From contig NZ_JAFEUV020000012.1 of assembly GCF_017355915.2 (NCBI RefSeq), forward strand, positions 28,214 to 92,213: a stretch of 64,000 nt of DNA, written 5' to 3'. Shown in pieces: positions 53,781 through 63,403 of the stretch. The DNA comes from Telluribacter roseus (GTDB lineage: Bacteria > Bacteroidota > Bacteroidia > Cytophagales > Spirosomataceae). A program made the position numbers and the translations under genes. Below the pieces are notes generated by a model. The model ran no database searches. It saw only the letters and a program-made list of their open reading frames with translations, and was not told where the DNA came from. The number at the start of each line of letters is the position of its first letter. The stretch's first letter is position 1.

Positions 53781-54018
53781 AGCATGCTATATGTTCCACT
53801 TTTGTAGAGAAAATAACGTGCCTATTTTTTAAATTAGGGTAACGGTCTGATTATCAGTAGGGATAAGGAAGCGTTGGACTAAATTTATGTCCGATTATGA
53901 ACAGTTGTTGTACGGCGGTGAACAGCCTATATTTGCTACAACTGGCGTAGCGTAGGACAGGTAGATTGCCAACCCGGATTGGCTTAGTAGATTCGACTAA
54001 CTAAACCCTTAGCTGTAT

Positions 54019-54474
54019 ATGGAAACAAAAGCGGAATCAATTGAGGACTATCTTGACCAGCTCCCGACGGAGCGGAAAGAGGCCGTACTGAGGATACGGG
54101 AAACTATTCTGGCTAATCTGCCTGCGGGTTATGAAGAAGCCCTGAGTTACGGCACGATCGGATATGTAGTACCGCACTCATTATACCCGGCGGGCTATCA
54201 CTGTGATCCAAAACTACCACTGCCCTTTATGAGCCTGGCATCCCAGAAGAACTACGTTGCCCTGTACCATATGGGCCTGTACGCAAATCCCGAGTTATTA
54301 AATTGGTTTATCGAAGAGTACCCCAGGCATAGTTCAGTCAGGCTGGATATGGGCAAAAGCTGCATCCGCTTTAAGAAAGTGGATGCCATACCCTACGCAC
54401 TCATCGGGAAACTGGCTGGAAAAATGAGTACTGATCAATGGATCAGCCTGTACGAAAGTCAGTACCGTAAGTAG
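54019..54474 (+). CDS. DUF1801 domain protein
   Basis: Small soluble protein of 151 residues in the DUF1801 (YdhG-like) family. Hallmarks are SIEDYLDQLPTERKEAVLRIRETILANLPAGYEEALSYGTIGYVVP, YVALYHMGLY and GKSCIRFKKVDAIPYALIGKLA. The family has no established activity; it is structurally related to small nucleotide-free alpha/beta proteins. It stands alone between a PadR operon and a convergent MscS gene, with a hairpin just downstream. Confidence 0.92.
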   Translation: METKAESIEDYLDQLPTERKEAVLRIRETILANLPAGYEEALSYGTIGYVVPHSLYPAGYHCDPKLPLPFMSLASQKNYVALYHMGLYANPELLNWFIEEYPRHSSVRLDMGKSCIRFKKVDAIPYALIGKLAGKMSTDQWISLYESQYRK

Positions 54475-54484
54475 CCTTATAAAA

Positions 54485-54516
54485 AGGGGGGATAGCAGCC
54501 GCTAGCCCCCCTGTTC
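54485..54516. terminator. Hairpin terminator between DUF1801 and MscS genes
   Basis: AGGGGGG-ATAGC and GCTAG-CCCCCCT form a G/C-rich stem with one bulge and a 4-nt loop; TGTTCTCTT follows. It lies between convergent genes. Confidence 0.65.
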
Positions 54517-54533
54517 TCTTGCCTAGGCTTTAC

Positions 54534-55715
54534 CTAGTCAGGATGTATAATACCCGGACGCTCTGATACACCATTACCATTCTCTCTTTTTTCTTTCCTG
54601 GGCTCTCCATTATGATTGGTGAGATACAGCGTACGAGTAGGATAAGCAAACTCAACGCCCATCTTCTGGAACTCTTCGTACATCCGGAGGTTGATGGTTT
54701 GCTGTATATCCATGTATACGTTGTAGTCGGAGCTAAGGACAAAGTATACTACCTCAAAATCCAGGCTGGAATCGCCGTAAGCGGCAAAGTGAGCCCGGTC
54801 AAAGGTGGTGTTATCCTGGCTGGTAATGATGGATTTAACTACCTGGGGTATAAGCTTAAGATTCTCGAGCGAGGTCTGGTACACAACGCCGAATTTGAAC
54901 AGGATCCGACGCCTTTCCATCCGCTTGTAGTTGTGTATGCGCGATTTGGTCAGATCACTGTTGGAGAAAATCAGCTGCTCGCCCGTGAGGCTTTTGATAC
55001 GGGTTGACTTCACACCGATGTAATCAATTACCCCCATCTTGTTGTCAATGATGATAAAGTCGCCGGCTTCAAAGGGACGGTCAAAGAAGATTACGAAGTA
55101 GTTAAACAGGTCGCCGAGTATGTTCTGAGAAGCCAGTGCAATAGCCACACCACCTATCCCCAGACCCGCGATAACCGTGGTAACGTCGTACCCCAGGTTG
55201 TCGAGGAGCGAAAGCAGACCCACGCCCCAGATGACGATGTTGATCACGATCATCAGTCCACCCAGTTGCTTTACCTTTTCTTCGCCCCGTTCCTGCCTCC
55301 TTACATACGAATGCAGGAGCATCAGTATGATGGTCGAAACGATGCGTATGGCCAGGTAGGTCACTACGACCGTAATACCAATCCTCAGGATGTTTTCAAT
55401 TTTACGGGATAGTGTCAGATACGTAAGGCCGGAGTATATTACGGTAATATAAAGGGCCGGTACCCCAAACCGCTCCATGCCATGAACCAGGTAATCATCT
55501 ACATGGGTAGCGGTATTACCCGACAGTTTTTCTACTTTCCGTAGTATAACTCTTTTGAATAAGGCAACGAGTATAACCCCCAGTAGTATACTGCCAAAAG
55601 CAATAATGTAGTCAAGTACACTATTTCTAAAATATACTTTTTCAAGAATTTCCAGATCGTCAAACATGATAAAGGCAAATAATGATAATACAGCTAAAAA
55701 CAATTTATTCCTCAC
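54534..55715 (-). CDS. MscS family mechanosensitive ion channel
   Basis: Inner-membrane channel that opens under hypo-osmotic tension. The 393 residues have about four or five membrane segments; the pore-lining helix is in LGIGGVAIALASQNILGDLFNYFVIF, followed by the beta domain DRPFEAGDFIIIDNKMGVIDYIGVKSTRIKSLTGEQLIFSNSDL. This is the small-to-medium MscS type. ATG 55667 (16 codons in) is an alternative start. The C-terminal NGEPRKEKRENGNG tail is hydrophilic and variable. Single gene. Confidence 0.93.
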   Translation of the reverse strand: MRNKLFLAVLSLFAFIMFDDLEILEKVYFRNSVLDYIIAFGSILLGVILVALFKRVILRKVEKLSGNTATHVDDYLVHGMERFGVPALYITVIYSGLTYLTLSRKIENILRIGITVVVTYLAIRIVSTIILMLLHSYVRRQERGEEKVKQLGGLMIVINIVIWGVGLLSLLDNLGYDVTTVIAGLGIGGVAIALASQNILGDLFNYFVIFFDRPFEAGDFIIIDNKMGVIDYIGVKSTRIKSLTGEQLIFSNSDLTKSRIHNYKRMERRRILFKFGVVYQTSLENLKLIPQVVKSIITSQDNTTFDRAHFAAYGDSSLDFEVVYFVLSSDYNVYMDIQQTINLRMYEEFQKMGVEFAYPTRTLYLTNHNGEPRKEKRENGNGVSERPGIIHPD

Positions 55716-56071
55716 CAGTCAATGCATAGTTGCTGGTTCGCAGGACCGTAGCAGCTACTGCATCCAACTGGTACGCGAGAAATCAATTGGTAGTAGGGAA
55801 GTGGTTTTATTGATCCATCAGGCCTTTTCCCCCCATACAATCTCCCGCTCCTTCTCCTGACCGGCCGTACCTTGTAGTAACAGATTCAGGCCTGAGGTCA
55901 GAAGGATGCACTAACCGAACAGCCTGCAAAACCAGGTTATTAATCATTGATTACAAAAACGTAGGTCTTGTAATATTCCTAAATTATCAACGGCTCACTA
56001 ATGTTGATTGTTTGATGTAGTTAAATAAATGCAATTTTTTAGTTGATACACAATAGGTTACAAAGCCATTT
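55716..56071. other. Intergenic region with no gene
   Basis: About 355 bp between the MscS and DHA2 genes. Short frames lack coding character; no good hairpin is present. The stretch 55930-56060 is AT-rich. Confidence 0.45.
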
Positions 56072-57823
56072 TTAAATTTCGGTAACCGGAGGTGGAGCAT
56101 TGGTTTTACGAAGCGGAAGCTGAGGCACAAACCATGTGACGAGCCACGCCAGCAGTACGATAAACAGCAGGTAATAGTAGTTGCTGGTAATAGCCTGAGC
56201 AAACGTTTGCTTCATGGTGTCCTGTGACTGACCCGCCCGCTGATTGGGTTCCATAGCCAGGTTACTGAGTACTTCATCAATAGTAGATGCGGTTATCCGT
56301 CCGTTTTGTAATTCTATTTTCAAGGACTCTGGCAGGGCTGGGTCGTCCAGTAGTTGCTGACGGGTGGTCTGGTCCTGCTCTTCCACGGCCTGTTTCAGAA
56401 GTTGGGCCTGTCGCTGCCGTGTATGATCGGCCGTGGTGGCTGGTTGAGCGGTACCCTGCGCTGTAATGGCCTCGGGTACCCCCTCAGCCAGGGCGGAGGG
56501 GGCAGGTAGTGTGGTCCCCGACAGGGCCGAAGCCAGTAACGCTCCCATGAGAGCAGTACCTATCACGCTCCCGATCTGTCTGAAAAACTGGTTGGCGCTG
56601 GTAGCCTGTCCCATGTTTTGTACCGGTACCGAATTCTGGATGGCCAGGGGGAAGAGCGGTAGGGTAGGTCCCATGCCTATACCGCACAGCGCCATGTACA
56701 GCAGTACCGATGCGAATGTGGTGGTGGGCGTCATCTGGGAAAGAAAAAGTACCCCCACTGCCATCACGGCAATGCCACACAGGAGGATGTACTTGTAGTT
56801 GCCCACCCGCGATACCACCTGTCCGCCCGTAACGGAGCCAATCACCATACCCAGAGACAAGGGTACCATACTGGCTCCGGCCTTAGTGGACGAGACGCCG
56901 ATCACGTTGACCATGAACAGGGGCAGAAACACGATAATACCCATAAACGCAGCCCCCAACAGGAAAGAGGCGGCGTTGGAGGTGCTGAACACCCTGTTCT
57001 GGAACAGACGGAGGTTCAGGATCGGACTCTCGATCCGGAGTGACCTCCTGTAAAACAAGATCAGGCACAGACTACCCCCTCCCAGTAGCCCCAGTACCAG
57101 GGGTGACTCCCAGGGGTAGAGGTTTTTGTCCAGTTGTAAGCCAATCATAAGGGGGATAAGGCCCACAATGAGCAGGGTCGCCGACCAGTAGTCAAACGTT
57201 TGTCGGGTACCCCTGGGAGGTAGTGGAGGCATTTTGGCTATGATAAACCAAAGGGCCAGGGCACCAATGGGAATATTAACATAGAATACCCAGCGCCAGC
57301 CCGCTATACCGGGTATGATATCACTGCCGTAGTCGGTTAGCAGGCCACCTACCCAGGGACCTATCACACTGGACAGTCCAAAAACAGCCGAGACATAGCC
57401 CTGGTACTTACCCCGTACAGCGGGTGGAAACAGATCAGCGATTACGATGAAAGCCATGGAGAATAGGCCCGCTCCGCCAATACCCTGTATAGCTCTGAAA
57501 ATGATAAGCTGGTTCATGCCGTCACCTATTAGTGGAATAGGCCCAAATTCACCGGAGATTGCACAGAGTAACGAACCCACCAGAAAAACGGCAATGGCTG
57601 CCAGCTCAATGGACTTACGGCTGTACATATCCGCCAGCTTGCCGTAAATAGGTACCAGTACCGTGGACGCTACCATGTACGAGGTAGCTACCCAGGCATA
57701 TCGCTCGAGGCCTTGTAGATCTTGTACAATACGGGGTAGGGCCGTGGCGACTATGGTCTGGTCCAGCGCGCCCAGAAACAGGGCTAAAAGTATTCCTATT
57801 AACGTGAGTATTCGGTCATCCAT
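56072..57823 (-). CDS. DHA2 family (EmrB/QacA type) MFS drug efflux transporter
   Basis: Proton-driven multidrug exporter of 583 residues with about 14 membrane segments. The DHA2 signatures are GALDQTIVATALPRIVQDL (TM1), WVATSYMVASTVLVPIYGKLADMYSRK (motif A) and GIGGAGLFSMAFIVIADLFPPAVRGKYQG. An unusually long Gln/Ala/Thr-rich loop (about residues 445-535) separates the last two helices. It lacks an EmrA-type adaptor gene beside it. The small four-helix membrane protein gene lies 24 bp upstream, on the same strand, so the two may be co-transcribed. Confidence 0.94.
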   Translation of the reverse strand: MDDRILTLIGILLALFLGALDQTIVATALPRIVQDLQGLERYAWVATSYMVASTVLVPIYGKLADMYSRKSIELAAIAVFLVGSLLCAISGEFGPIPLIGDGMNQLIIFRAIQGIGGAGLFSMAFIVIADLFPPAVRGKYQGYVSAVFGLSSVIGPWVGGLLTDYGSDIIPGIAGWRWVFYVNIPIGALALWFIIAKMPPLPPRGTRQTFDYWSATLLIVGLIPLMIGLQLDKNLYPWESPLVLGLLGGGSLCLILFYRRSLRIESPILNLRLFQNRVFSTSNAASFLLGAAFMGIIVFLPLFMVNVIGVSSTKAGASMVPLSLGMVIGSVTGGQVVSRVGNYKYILLCGIAVMAVGVLFLSQMTPTTTFASVLLYMALCGIGMGPTLPLFPLAIQNSVPVQNMGQATSANQFFRQIGSVIGTALMGALLASALSGTTLPAPSALAEGVPEAITAQGTAQPATTADHTRQRQAQLLKQAVEEQDQTTRQQLLDDPALPESLKIELQNGRITASTIDEVLSNLAMEPNQRAGQSQDTMKQTFAQAITSNYYYLLFIVLLAWLVTWFVPQLPLRKTNAPPPVTEI

Positions 57824-57847
57824 CAGGTAGTGTACGGGGTTAGAATG

Positions 57848-58381
57848 TTACGGTACCAGATCGAGGGGTTGTACGGGTATAACCACTATATGAATCCAGT
57901 GATGAGTCATGATCACACCTGATGCAAATATAAGGTGTGCCGGGAGCAGGCTGAACAGGTAAGGCCGGAGGTGCACCTTAGGCGGATTGGGATGTACCTT
58001 AAAGAACAGGTACCAGACCGTGCTGCCAAACAACCCGAAGGCCAGACCCAACAGGAAACTATGCAGGTAGTCGGGCTGACCAATGCCCATGTTCCATAGG
58101 AGGTGAAAACAGTAGGAGAATAAGATCCCAACGGTATAATGGGCCGCCGTACCTGCTACAAGTGCCAGCGGCTTACCCGAGAGTTGACCGGTAGGAGAGG
58201 TGCTGAATGTGAGCATGGTACCCAATATCTTCACTACTTTCATGGTACGGTGTGTCAGGTAGGTAAGTACATACATAAAAAGGGTCATAAGGGCAGTTCC
58301 GACTATTCCCTCCACCATAATGGCCCAGGGATTGGCCAGCCAGCCATCCGAAAGTATAACCTGTAGTTGTTTGCTGTACAT
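57848..58381 (-). CDS. Hypothetical four-helix membrane protein
   Basis: No family recognised with certainty. The 177 residues contain four hydrophobic segments (WAIMVEGIVGTALMTLFMYVL, VAGTAAHYTVGILFSYCFHLL, LLGLAFGLFGSTVWYLFF, LFSLLPAHLIFASGVIM), with His residues in several helices (AAHYTVG, FHLLW, LPAHLIFA, MTHHWIHIV). It precedes the DHA2 exporter gene with a 24-bp gap, suggesting one transcript. The His-rich helices might bind a metal or heme, which is speculative. Confidence 0.8.
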   Translation of the reverse strand: MYSKQLQVILSDGWLANPWAIMVEGIVGTALMTLFMYVLTYLTHRTMKVVKILGTMLTFSTSPTGQLSGKPLALVAGTAAHYTVGILFSYCFHLLWNMGIGQPDYLHSFLLGLAFGLFGSTVWYLFFKVHPNPPKVHLRPYLFSLLPAHLIFASGVIMTHHWIHIVVIPVQPLDLVP

Positions 58382-58592
58382 ATCTTACTCAGCCTTTACC
58401 CCTTACAGTGAGTCATCACCCGTATGATTAAATAACCATACCACTTCTGTCACCTTTCCCACAGTGCTCGTCTGCTGCTATAAAGGTCTTGTTAATGTTT
58501 TTTTAAACATCACTGATTGAAACGGGTTATAGCTTCGATCAAAATTAGAAATAACACAATTTTTAGACTTCGGCTTATTCTTTCAAAATTCA

Positions 58593-58745
58593 ATGGACTC
58601 TGATGATCCCAAAGTCTTCCTTAGAAGATGGAAGCGTCCGCCATTTAAGCGCACCAGTCAGGGAGCTAAATTGGTAGGTTATGGTTTTTTATTCTGCATA
58701 CTGCTCGCCATAGTGATGAAAGCAATTGACTATTTCCTGGGCTGA
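58593..58745 (+). CDS. Small single-helix membrane protein of 50 residues
   Basis: Unrecognised. An ATG-started frame encodes a basic N-terminal half (FLRRWKRPPFKR) and one hydrophobic segment (LVGYGFLFCILLAIVMKAID). The positive-inside rule places the N-terminus in the cytoplasm. It lies in an otherwise gene-free stretch, divergent from the four-helix protein gene. No terminator or homologue evidence is available, so it is plausible rather than proven. Confidence 0.5.
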   Translation: MDSDDPKVFLRRWKRPPFKRTSQGAKLVGYGFLFCILLAIVMKAIDYFLG

Positions 58746-59111
58746 AGGGCGAGCAGCCACTTTTTTTAGATTTACTTACAGGCAAAACCTGACATATGTA
58801 CGGGTTAAACAAGAGGCTGAATAAGGCTCAGGGGATCTCTTTACCAAATTTTCAAGCCTGGCCCATGTACAGTACCCGCTTGTAAAGTAGGTAGATCAGC
58901 ACCAGATTAATTAAAAAAGAAGTATTCGGGGAAAAGGAAACAATATGTTTACACGACAGCTGCCACCTGTTTGGAGCGGCTGTTTTTATTTTGTGGTAGG
59001 TAATAGTCCAATGCTGCTTTTAGAGTGTACTAACTTCGGTTATCAGCCAGAGTAATCAATACGTAACCGTACTACTATTTCCTGACCCTTACCCTTTTAT
59101 CGAGTACTTCT
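58746..59111. other. Intergenic region with no gene
   Basis: About 365 bp before the PhoX-like gene. A weak imperfect hairpin followed by TTTTTATTTT lies near 58955-58992 and may terminate the small membrane protein transcript. Nothing else is seen. Confidence 0.4.
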
Positions 59112-60518
59112 ATGAACAAGATTTCCCCTACTACCCGCCGCGATTTTCTAAAACTAACCGGATGTGCATCCGTTGGTTTTCTGGGTCTGTTTTCCTTTGT
59201 TAATAAACCTGCTTCGGTCATGGACCAAATGGCTGAATCTGCCTTTGGGTATGGTCCCCTGCTACCTGACCCCAAGGGAGTCCTCAACCTGCCGAAGGGT
59301 TTTTCGTACCAGATGATCTCCCGCATGGGCAATACCATGAGCGACGGACTGCTGGTACCCGGCCTGCCCGACGGTATGGCTACTTTTAAAGGTACCAAAG
59401 GCCGTACGATTATAGTACGCAATCACGAGATGAACCCCAACCCGGAAGGAGGAGCCTTTGGATTGAAAAACGAACTACTTACCAAAGTAGATAAAGCTAA
59501 GTTTTATGACTACGGCAAGGGAGTACAACCTGAGCTGGGAGGTACTACTACCATTGTCTATAACCCGGCAACGGGCAAGGTAGAGAAGGAGTTCCTGAGC
59601 CTGGCTGGTACCACCCGCAACTGCGCTGGTGGCCCCACCCCCTGGAACAGCTGGCTGACCTGCGAAGAAACTACCAAGAAAGTCGGTAGCGACAATACCT
59701 GCGAAAAAGATCACGGGTATGTATTTGAAGTACCTGCTACCGAGAAGGTACAGCTGCACGCGGCGGTACCCATCAAGCCCATGGGTCGTATGAACCACGA
59801 AGCCGTGGCCGTGGACCCTCGCACCAGCATAGTGTACCTGACCGAAGATACCGGCGACAGCCTCATTTACCGCTATATCCCCAATGTACCCGGGCAGCTG
59901 CTCAAAGGAGGTAAACTGCAGGCACTGATGATCCGCGGGCAGAAGAGTGTGGACACCCGCAACTGGGAAACACTCACTACTCCGACTTTCCCGGTTCGCG
60001 AGCTGCACGAGGTGGAGTGGGTAGATATCGAAAATGCAGAGTCACCCAACAACGACCTGCGCTACCAGGGATTTGATAAGGGAGCGGCCCGTTTTGCCCG
60101 GGGCGAAGGCATGTGGTATGGCAACAAGGAGATATTCTTTGCCTGTACCAGCGGCGGACGCAACGGCAAGGGGCAGGTGTTCCGGTACGTACCCAGCCAG
60201 TACGAAGGTACCGCGCAGGAAAAGAGCGCTCCCGGAAAGCTTGAACTATACGTGGAACCCAACGATCAGGATCTGGTTAAAAACTGCGACAACCTGACGG
60301 TAGCACCCTGGGGAGATGTAGTACTTTGCGAAGATCATTCGCACCCGTTTGTAGTAGGCGTTACACCCCGGGGAGAGTACTACAAGCTGGCCGAAAACGT
60401 AGGCTTCCAGACGGAATTTGCCGGAGGGGTATTCTCACCGGGCGGCGAAACCTACTTCGTCAATATTCAGGGAGCTGGTATAACACTGGCTATCACAGGT
60501 CCCTGGAAGACGGTTTAA
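59112..60518 (+). CDS. PhoX-like (DUF839) Tat-exported protein
   Basis: Predicted periplasmic phosphatase-like protein of 468 residues. The Tat signal is TTRRDFLKLTGCASVGFLGLF, implying folding and cofactor loading before export. The DUF839/PhoX body has VRNHEMNPNPEGGAFG, GTTRNCAGGPTPWNSWLTCEET, DHGYVFEVPA and GRMNHEAVAVDP, giving acidic and Asn residues for Ca/Fe binding as in PhoX. PhoX hydrolyses phosphomonoesters; some DUF839 proteins have no shown activity. The gene is alone with its own terminator. Together with the phosphoesterase at 5.5 kb it gives two secreted phosphatase-like enzymes in the window. Confidence 0.9.
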   Translation: MNKISPTTRRDFLKLTGCASVGFLGLFSFVNKPASVMDQMAESAFGYGPLLPDPKGVLNLPKGFSYQMISRMGNTMSDGLLVPGLPDGMATFKGTKGRTIIVRNHEMNPNPEGGAFGLKNELLTKVDKAKFYDYGKGVQPELGGTTTIVYNPATGKVEKEFLSLAGTTRNCAGGPTPWNSWLTCEETTKKVGSDNTCEKDHGYVFEVPATEKVQLHAAVPIKPMGRMNHEAVAVDPRTSIVYLTEDTGDSLIYRYIPNVPGQLLKGGKLQALMIRGQKSVDTRNWETLTTPTFPVRELHEVEWVDIENAESPNNDLRYQGFDKGAARFARGEGMWYGNKEIFFACTSGGRNGKGQVFRYVPSQYEGTAQEKSAPGKLELYVEPNDQDLVKNCDNLTVAPWGDVVLCEDHSHPFVVGVTPRGEYYKLAENVGFQTEFAGGVFSPGGETYFVNIQGAGITLAITGPWKTV

Positions 60519-60538
60519 AACTAATAGTCCAAGTTATA

Positions 60539-60582
60539 ATGCCTGCTGTGGTGGATCTGACCTGCCGCAGCAGGCATTTTTT
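60539..60582 (+). terminator. Rho-independent terminator after PhoX-like gene
   Basis: ATGCCTGCTG and CAGCAGGCAT form a 10-bp stem with an 18-nt loop, followed by six T. It begins 21 bp after the stop codon. Confidence 0.8.
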
Positions 60583-60645
60583 GCGCCACTACATTCTTCC
60601 GAAGGGTCAGGTAAATTCGCTTTGATACTCGCTTCTTGAGGTAGT

Positions 60646-62439
60646 ATGATTAATCTTCTATCAAGTAAGAGTATGTCCACTATTCTCAGAGTTCTTCTGC
60701 CTCTTCTGGTATTCGGAAACATCGCCGCTGGTACCCAGGCCCAAACCCGCCAGGCTGCTCCTCTCACTATTTATGTTTCTTTCAAAGGCAAGGATACCAA
60801 CACCGGCCTGAGCCGGAGCCAGGCCTTTGGTACCCTGGCAAGAGCGCAGGCCGCGGTGCGGGAGCAACGGGCTAAAGGTTCCGTAACCAGACCCGTTACC
60901 GTAGCGATTGAAGCAGGTAGTTATTTTCTGGATAAACCTCTCGTCTTTACTCCGGATGACTCCGGTACCGAGCAGAGTCCCGTCACCTATACCTCCCAGA
61001 ATGGAAAGGTGCTCATCCACGGCGGGCGGCAGATCAGGGGCTGGAAGCCGTACCAGGGTAACATCTACATGACCCAGGTACCCGAGGTAAAGGAGGGCGG
61101 GTGGAAGTTTCGCCAGCTGTATGTTAATGGTGCCCTGAGGCAGCGGGCTCGCATACCAAATACGGGTTTTAAGATAGTGAAGGGATTTCCGGATGGTGGT
61201 GCCGAGGTACATTACCATACCGACAGTCAACGATTTGAATACGCCAAAGGTGATCTTGATCCTACCTGGAAAAACCTCGAGGACGTGGAGGTAATTGTGT
61301 ACCACTTCTGGACCGACTCCCACCTACCCATCCAGTCGCTCGATACCACCACCAACATCGTTACCTTTAAGCATAAAGCAGGCAAAGTCTTCACCGACGA
61401 CTTCTCTAGTAACGGGGCTCGCTATGTGGTAGAGAACGTCATGGAGGGCCTGGACCAGCCCGGCGAATGGTACCTGGACCGGAAGACAGGTACCCTGTAC
61501 TATATACCTATGCCGGGGGAAGATATGAGCAAGGCCGAGGTAATTGCGCCCGTAACCGAGAAGTTCATCACATTTCAAGGCGATGCCCAGGCCCGAAAGT
61601 ACATAGAGCACCTCCACTTTAAGGGGCTGGACTTCATGTATACCAACTGGGACCTGCCTCCCGGCAACTCCAACGACAACCAGGGATCGGCCTCAGTACC
61701 CGCCAGTATCAGCCTTACCGGCACCCGTCATACCACGTTTTCGAACTGTACCATCCGCAACATAGGTACCTTCGCGTTCGAGATCGGAAGCGGGAGCTCT
61801 GACAATGCCTTTACTCATAATGAAATCGCCCATATCGCGGCGGGAGGGTTCCGGATCAACGGCGGTACGGAGGCTGATCATCCCCTGCTGCGTACCGGTC
61901 GTAATACCATCAGCGATAACGACATCCACCACTACGGTGAGGTATTTCCGTCGGCCGTCGGGATACTGCTGATGCACACCTTCGGTAACAGGATTGCCCA
62001 CAACAACATCAACAACGGCTGGTACACGGGTATATCCATCGGCTGGCGCTGGGGGTACCAGCCCAGTGTCAGCCGCGACAATGTCATTGAGTTCAACCAC
62101 ATCCATACCATCGGGCAGGGACTATTATCAGATATGGGGGCTATTTATACGCTGGGGCTTTCGCCGGGTACGGTACTCCGCAACAACCTCATCCATGATG
62201 TAGATGCCAACCACTACGGAGGGTGGGGGATATATAATGATGAGGGGTCGACGCATTTGCTGGTGGAGAACAACATCGTGTATAACACAAAGTTTGCGGG
62301 CTACAACATCCACTACGCCAAAGAGATCACCGTCCGTAACAACATCTTTGCCCTGGGGCGGCTCGAGCAAATCAGCCGTACCCGGCAGGAGCCCCACCGG
62401 AGCGTCTTCTTCGAGAATAACATCATCTACTGGAAGTAA
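60646..62439 (+). CDS. Secreted right-handed beta-helix protein (GH141-like), cut by an in-frame stop
   Basis: Secreted parallel beta-helix protein. ATG 60646 gives a signal peptide ending AAGTQAQ; ATG 60673 is an equally good start. The front IYVSFKGKDTNTGLSRSQAFGTLARAQAAVREQR and VLIHGGRQIRGW resemble GH141-type enzymes (fucosidase/xylanase), which open with this beta-helix pattern. Repeated HNEIAHI, DNDIHHYG, HNNINNGWYTG, NNLIHDV and NNIVYNT steps build the helix. The frame stops at TAA 62437-62439, but continues open in the same frame for 110 codons with an obvious C-terminal end. The 597-residue product therefore lacks its last part. Possible causes are a nonsense mutation (GAA to TAA would fit) or a base-call error. 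Confidence 0.85.
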   Translation: MINLLSSKSMSTILRVLLPLLVFGNIAAGTQAQTRQAAPLTIYVSFKGKDTNTGLSRSQAFGTLARAQAAVREQRAKGSVTRPVTVAIEAGSYFLDKPLVFTPDDSGTEQSPVTYTSQNGKVLIHGGRQIRGWKPYQGNIYMTQVPEVKEGGWKFRQLYVNGALRQRARIPNTGFKIVKGFPDGGAEVHYHTDSQRFEYAKGDLDPTWKNLEDVEVIVYHFWTDSHLPIQSLDTTTNIVTFKHKAGKVFTDDFSSNGARYVVENVMEGLDQPGEWYLDRKTGTLYYIPMPGEDMSKAEVIAPVTEKFITFQGDAQARKYIEHLHFKGLDFMYTNWDLPPGNSNDNQGSASVPASISLTGTRHTTFSNCTIRNIGTFAFEIGSGSSDNAFTHNEIAHIAAGGFRINGGTEADHPLLRTGRNTISDNDIHHYGEVFPSAVGILLMHTFGNRIAHNNINNGWYTGISIGWRWGYQPSVSRDNVIEFNHIHTIGQGLLSDMGAIYTLGLSPGTVLRNNLIHDVDANHYGGWGIYNDEGSTHLLVENNIVYNTKFAGYNIHYAKEITVRNNIFALGRLEQISRTRQEPHRSVFFENNIIYWK

Positions 62440-62772
62440 GGGGAGCTACTGAGCAAGAACTGGGAGGACAAACCGTACTCCTTCTACCTGCGCCCCGGCG
62501 ACAAGGGTACCCAGGAGCAGACCAGTACCTTCGATATGGATTGGAATATTTACTACAATCCGGTAAGCCCTTTAGACAAAGTAAGCTTTAATGGAAAGAG
62601 CTGGCAGCAGTGGAATACCCTGGGCAAAGACCAGCACTCGCTCTATGCGGATCCGCTGTTTGTGGATGTCGACAAGTTTGACTTTCGTCTGAAAGAGAAT
62701 TCCCCGGCTCTCGGTCTGGGCTTCCGGCCCATTGATATGAGTACCGTCGGTCCCCGAAAGCTAAATCAATAG
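62440..62772 (+). pseudogene. Severed C-terminus of the beta-helix protein
   Basis: Directly in frame after the TAA. The reading GELLSKNWEDKPYSFYLRPG, then FDMDWNIYYNPVSP, WNTLGKDQHSLYADPLFVDVD, DFRLKENSPALGLGFRPID and VGPRKLNQ is the typical last turn and tail of secreted beta-helix enzymes. ATG 62536 could start a 78-residue fragment, but no independent role is likely. It is treated as the remnant of one 708-codon gene. Confidence 0.75.
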
Positions 62773-62781
62773 GGGTAGTGC

Positions 62782-63057
62782 TTGTGGTGCCGTCAGTTTA
62801 AATCAAACCTGTATACCACCTTGAGAGCCTTGAAATTAAAATCCAGCCCGGATCACGATCCAGTATGGGGGCACGTAATGCTCATGGATGACAATGTCCA
62901 TTACTTCCTGCTGGAATATCCAACCGGTAATGGTGTTCCGCATATTTTCTCCGACCCGTCGCTCACCCTGGAACAGATACGTTCAGCGCTACACCCTCAA
63001 AGCGACCCGCTGGATAGTTTTGAGTTAGTGGAGGTAGAGGTACTAGTGAAAAGGTAA
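62782..63057 (+). CDS. Possible small soluble protein
   Basis: Unrecognised. The frame is open from TTG 62782, with ATG choices at 62878 and 62884. The longer reading encodes a soluble protein containing WGHVMLMDDNVHYFLLEYPT and a Leu/Glu-rich tail; the ATG reading would be 59 residues. It follows the beta-helix gene by 10 bp from the TTG. No family seen; start uncertain. Confidence 0.35.
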   Translation: MWCRQFKSNLYTTLRALKLKSSPDHDPVWGHVMLMDDNVHYFLLEYPTGNGVPHIFSDPSLTLEQIRSALHPQSDPLDSFELVEVEVLVKR

Positions 63058-63403
63058 AACAGGAGGAAAAGCAGTAAAAAAAGGCAGTTATTGGTAGTGG
63101 GTGACTAGTAAACATTTGATAAATAATCAGATTATACCACTATATTTTTACCGGTTGATTATGAAATTTTTAAAAATACATAGTAGTTTTAAGTGCTAAG
63201 ATCTATCTAGCTAGTCTTAGTGTTGTGGATAGATACTCTGCTGATCCTGTCGGCAGAGTATTTCCATTTTTAGTCATCCTCTGGGTATATTCTCTTCCTT
63301 ACCTGCCTCTGCGGGGGCTCCCGAGCTTCTATAAAAAAACATTCCGGGTCTATAATCGCTTTTTGATACTAGTTATTTAGTATCCAGCTGAACATATACG
63401 TAT
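63058..63403. other. Intergenic region, AT-rich, with a terminator
   Basis: About 345 bp without a gene. Bases 63110-63200 are AT-rich. A terminator lies at 63233-63272. Confidence 0.5.
63233..63272 (+). terminator. Hairpin terminator before second NDH-2
   Basis: ATACTCTGC and GCAGAGTAT form a perfect 9-bp stem around an 11-nt loop, followed by TTCCATTTTT. Confidence 0.7.

Noticed and set aside
55666-55860. 64-codon plus-strand frame next to MscS
   Set aside because: Overlaps the 5' end of the MscS gene and lacks family features.
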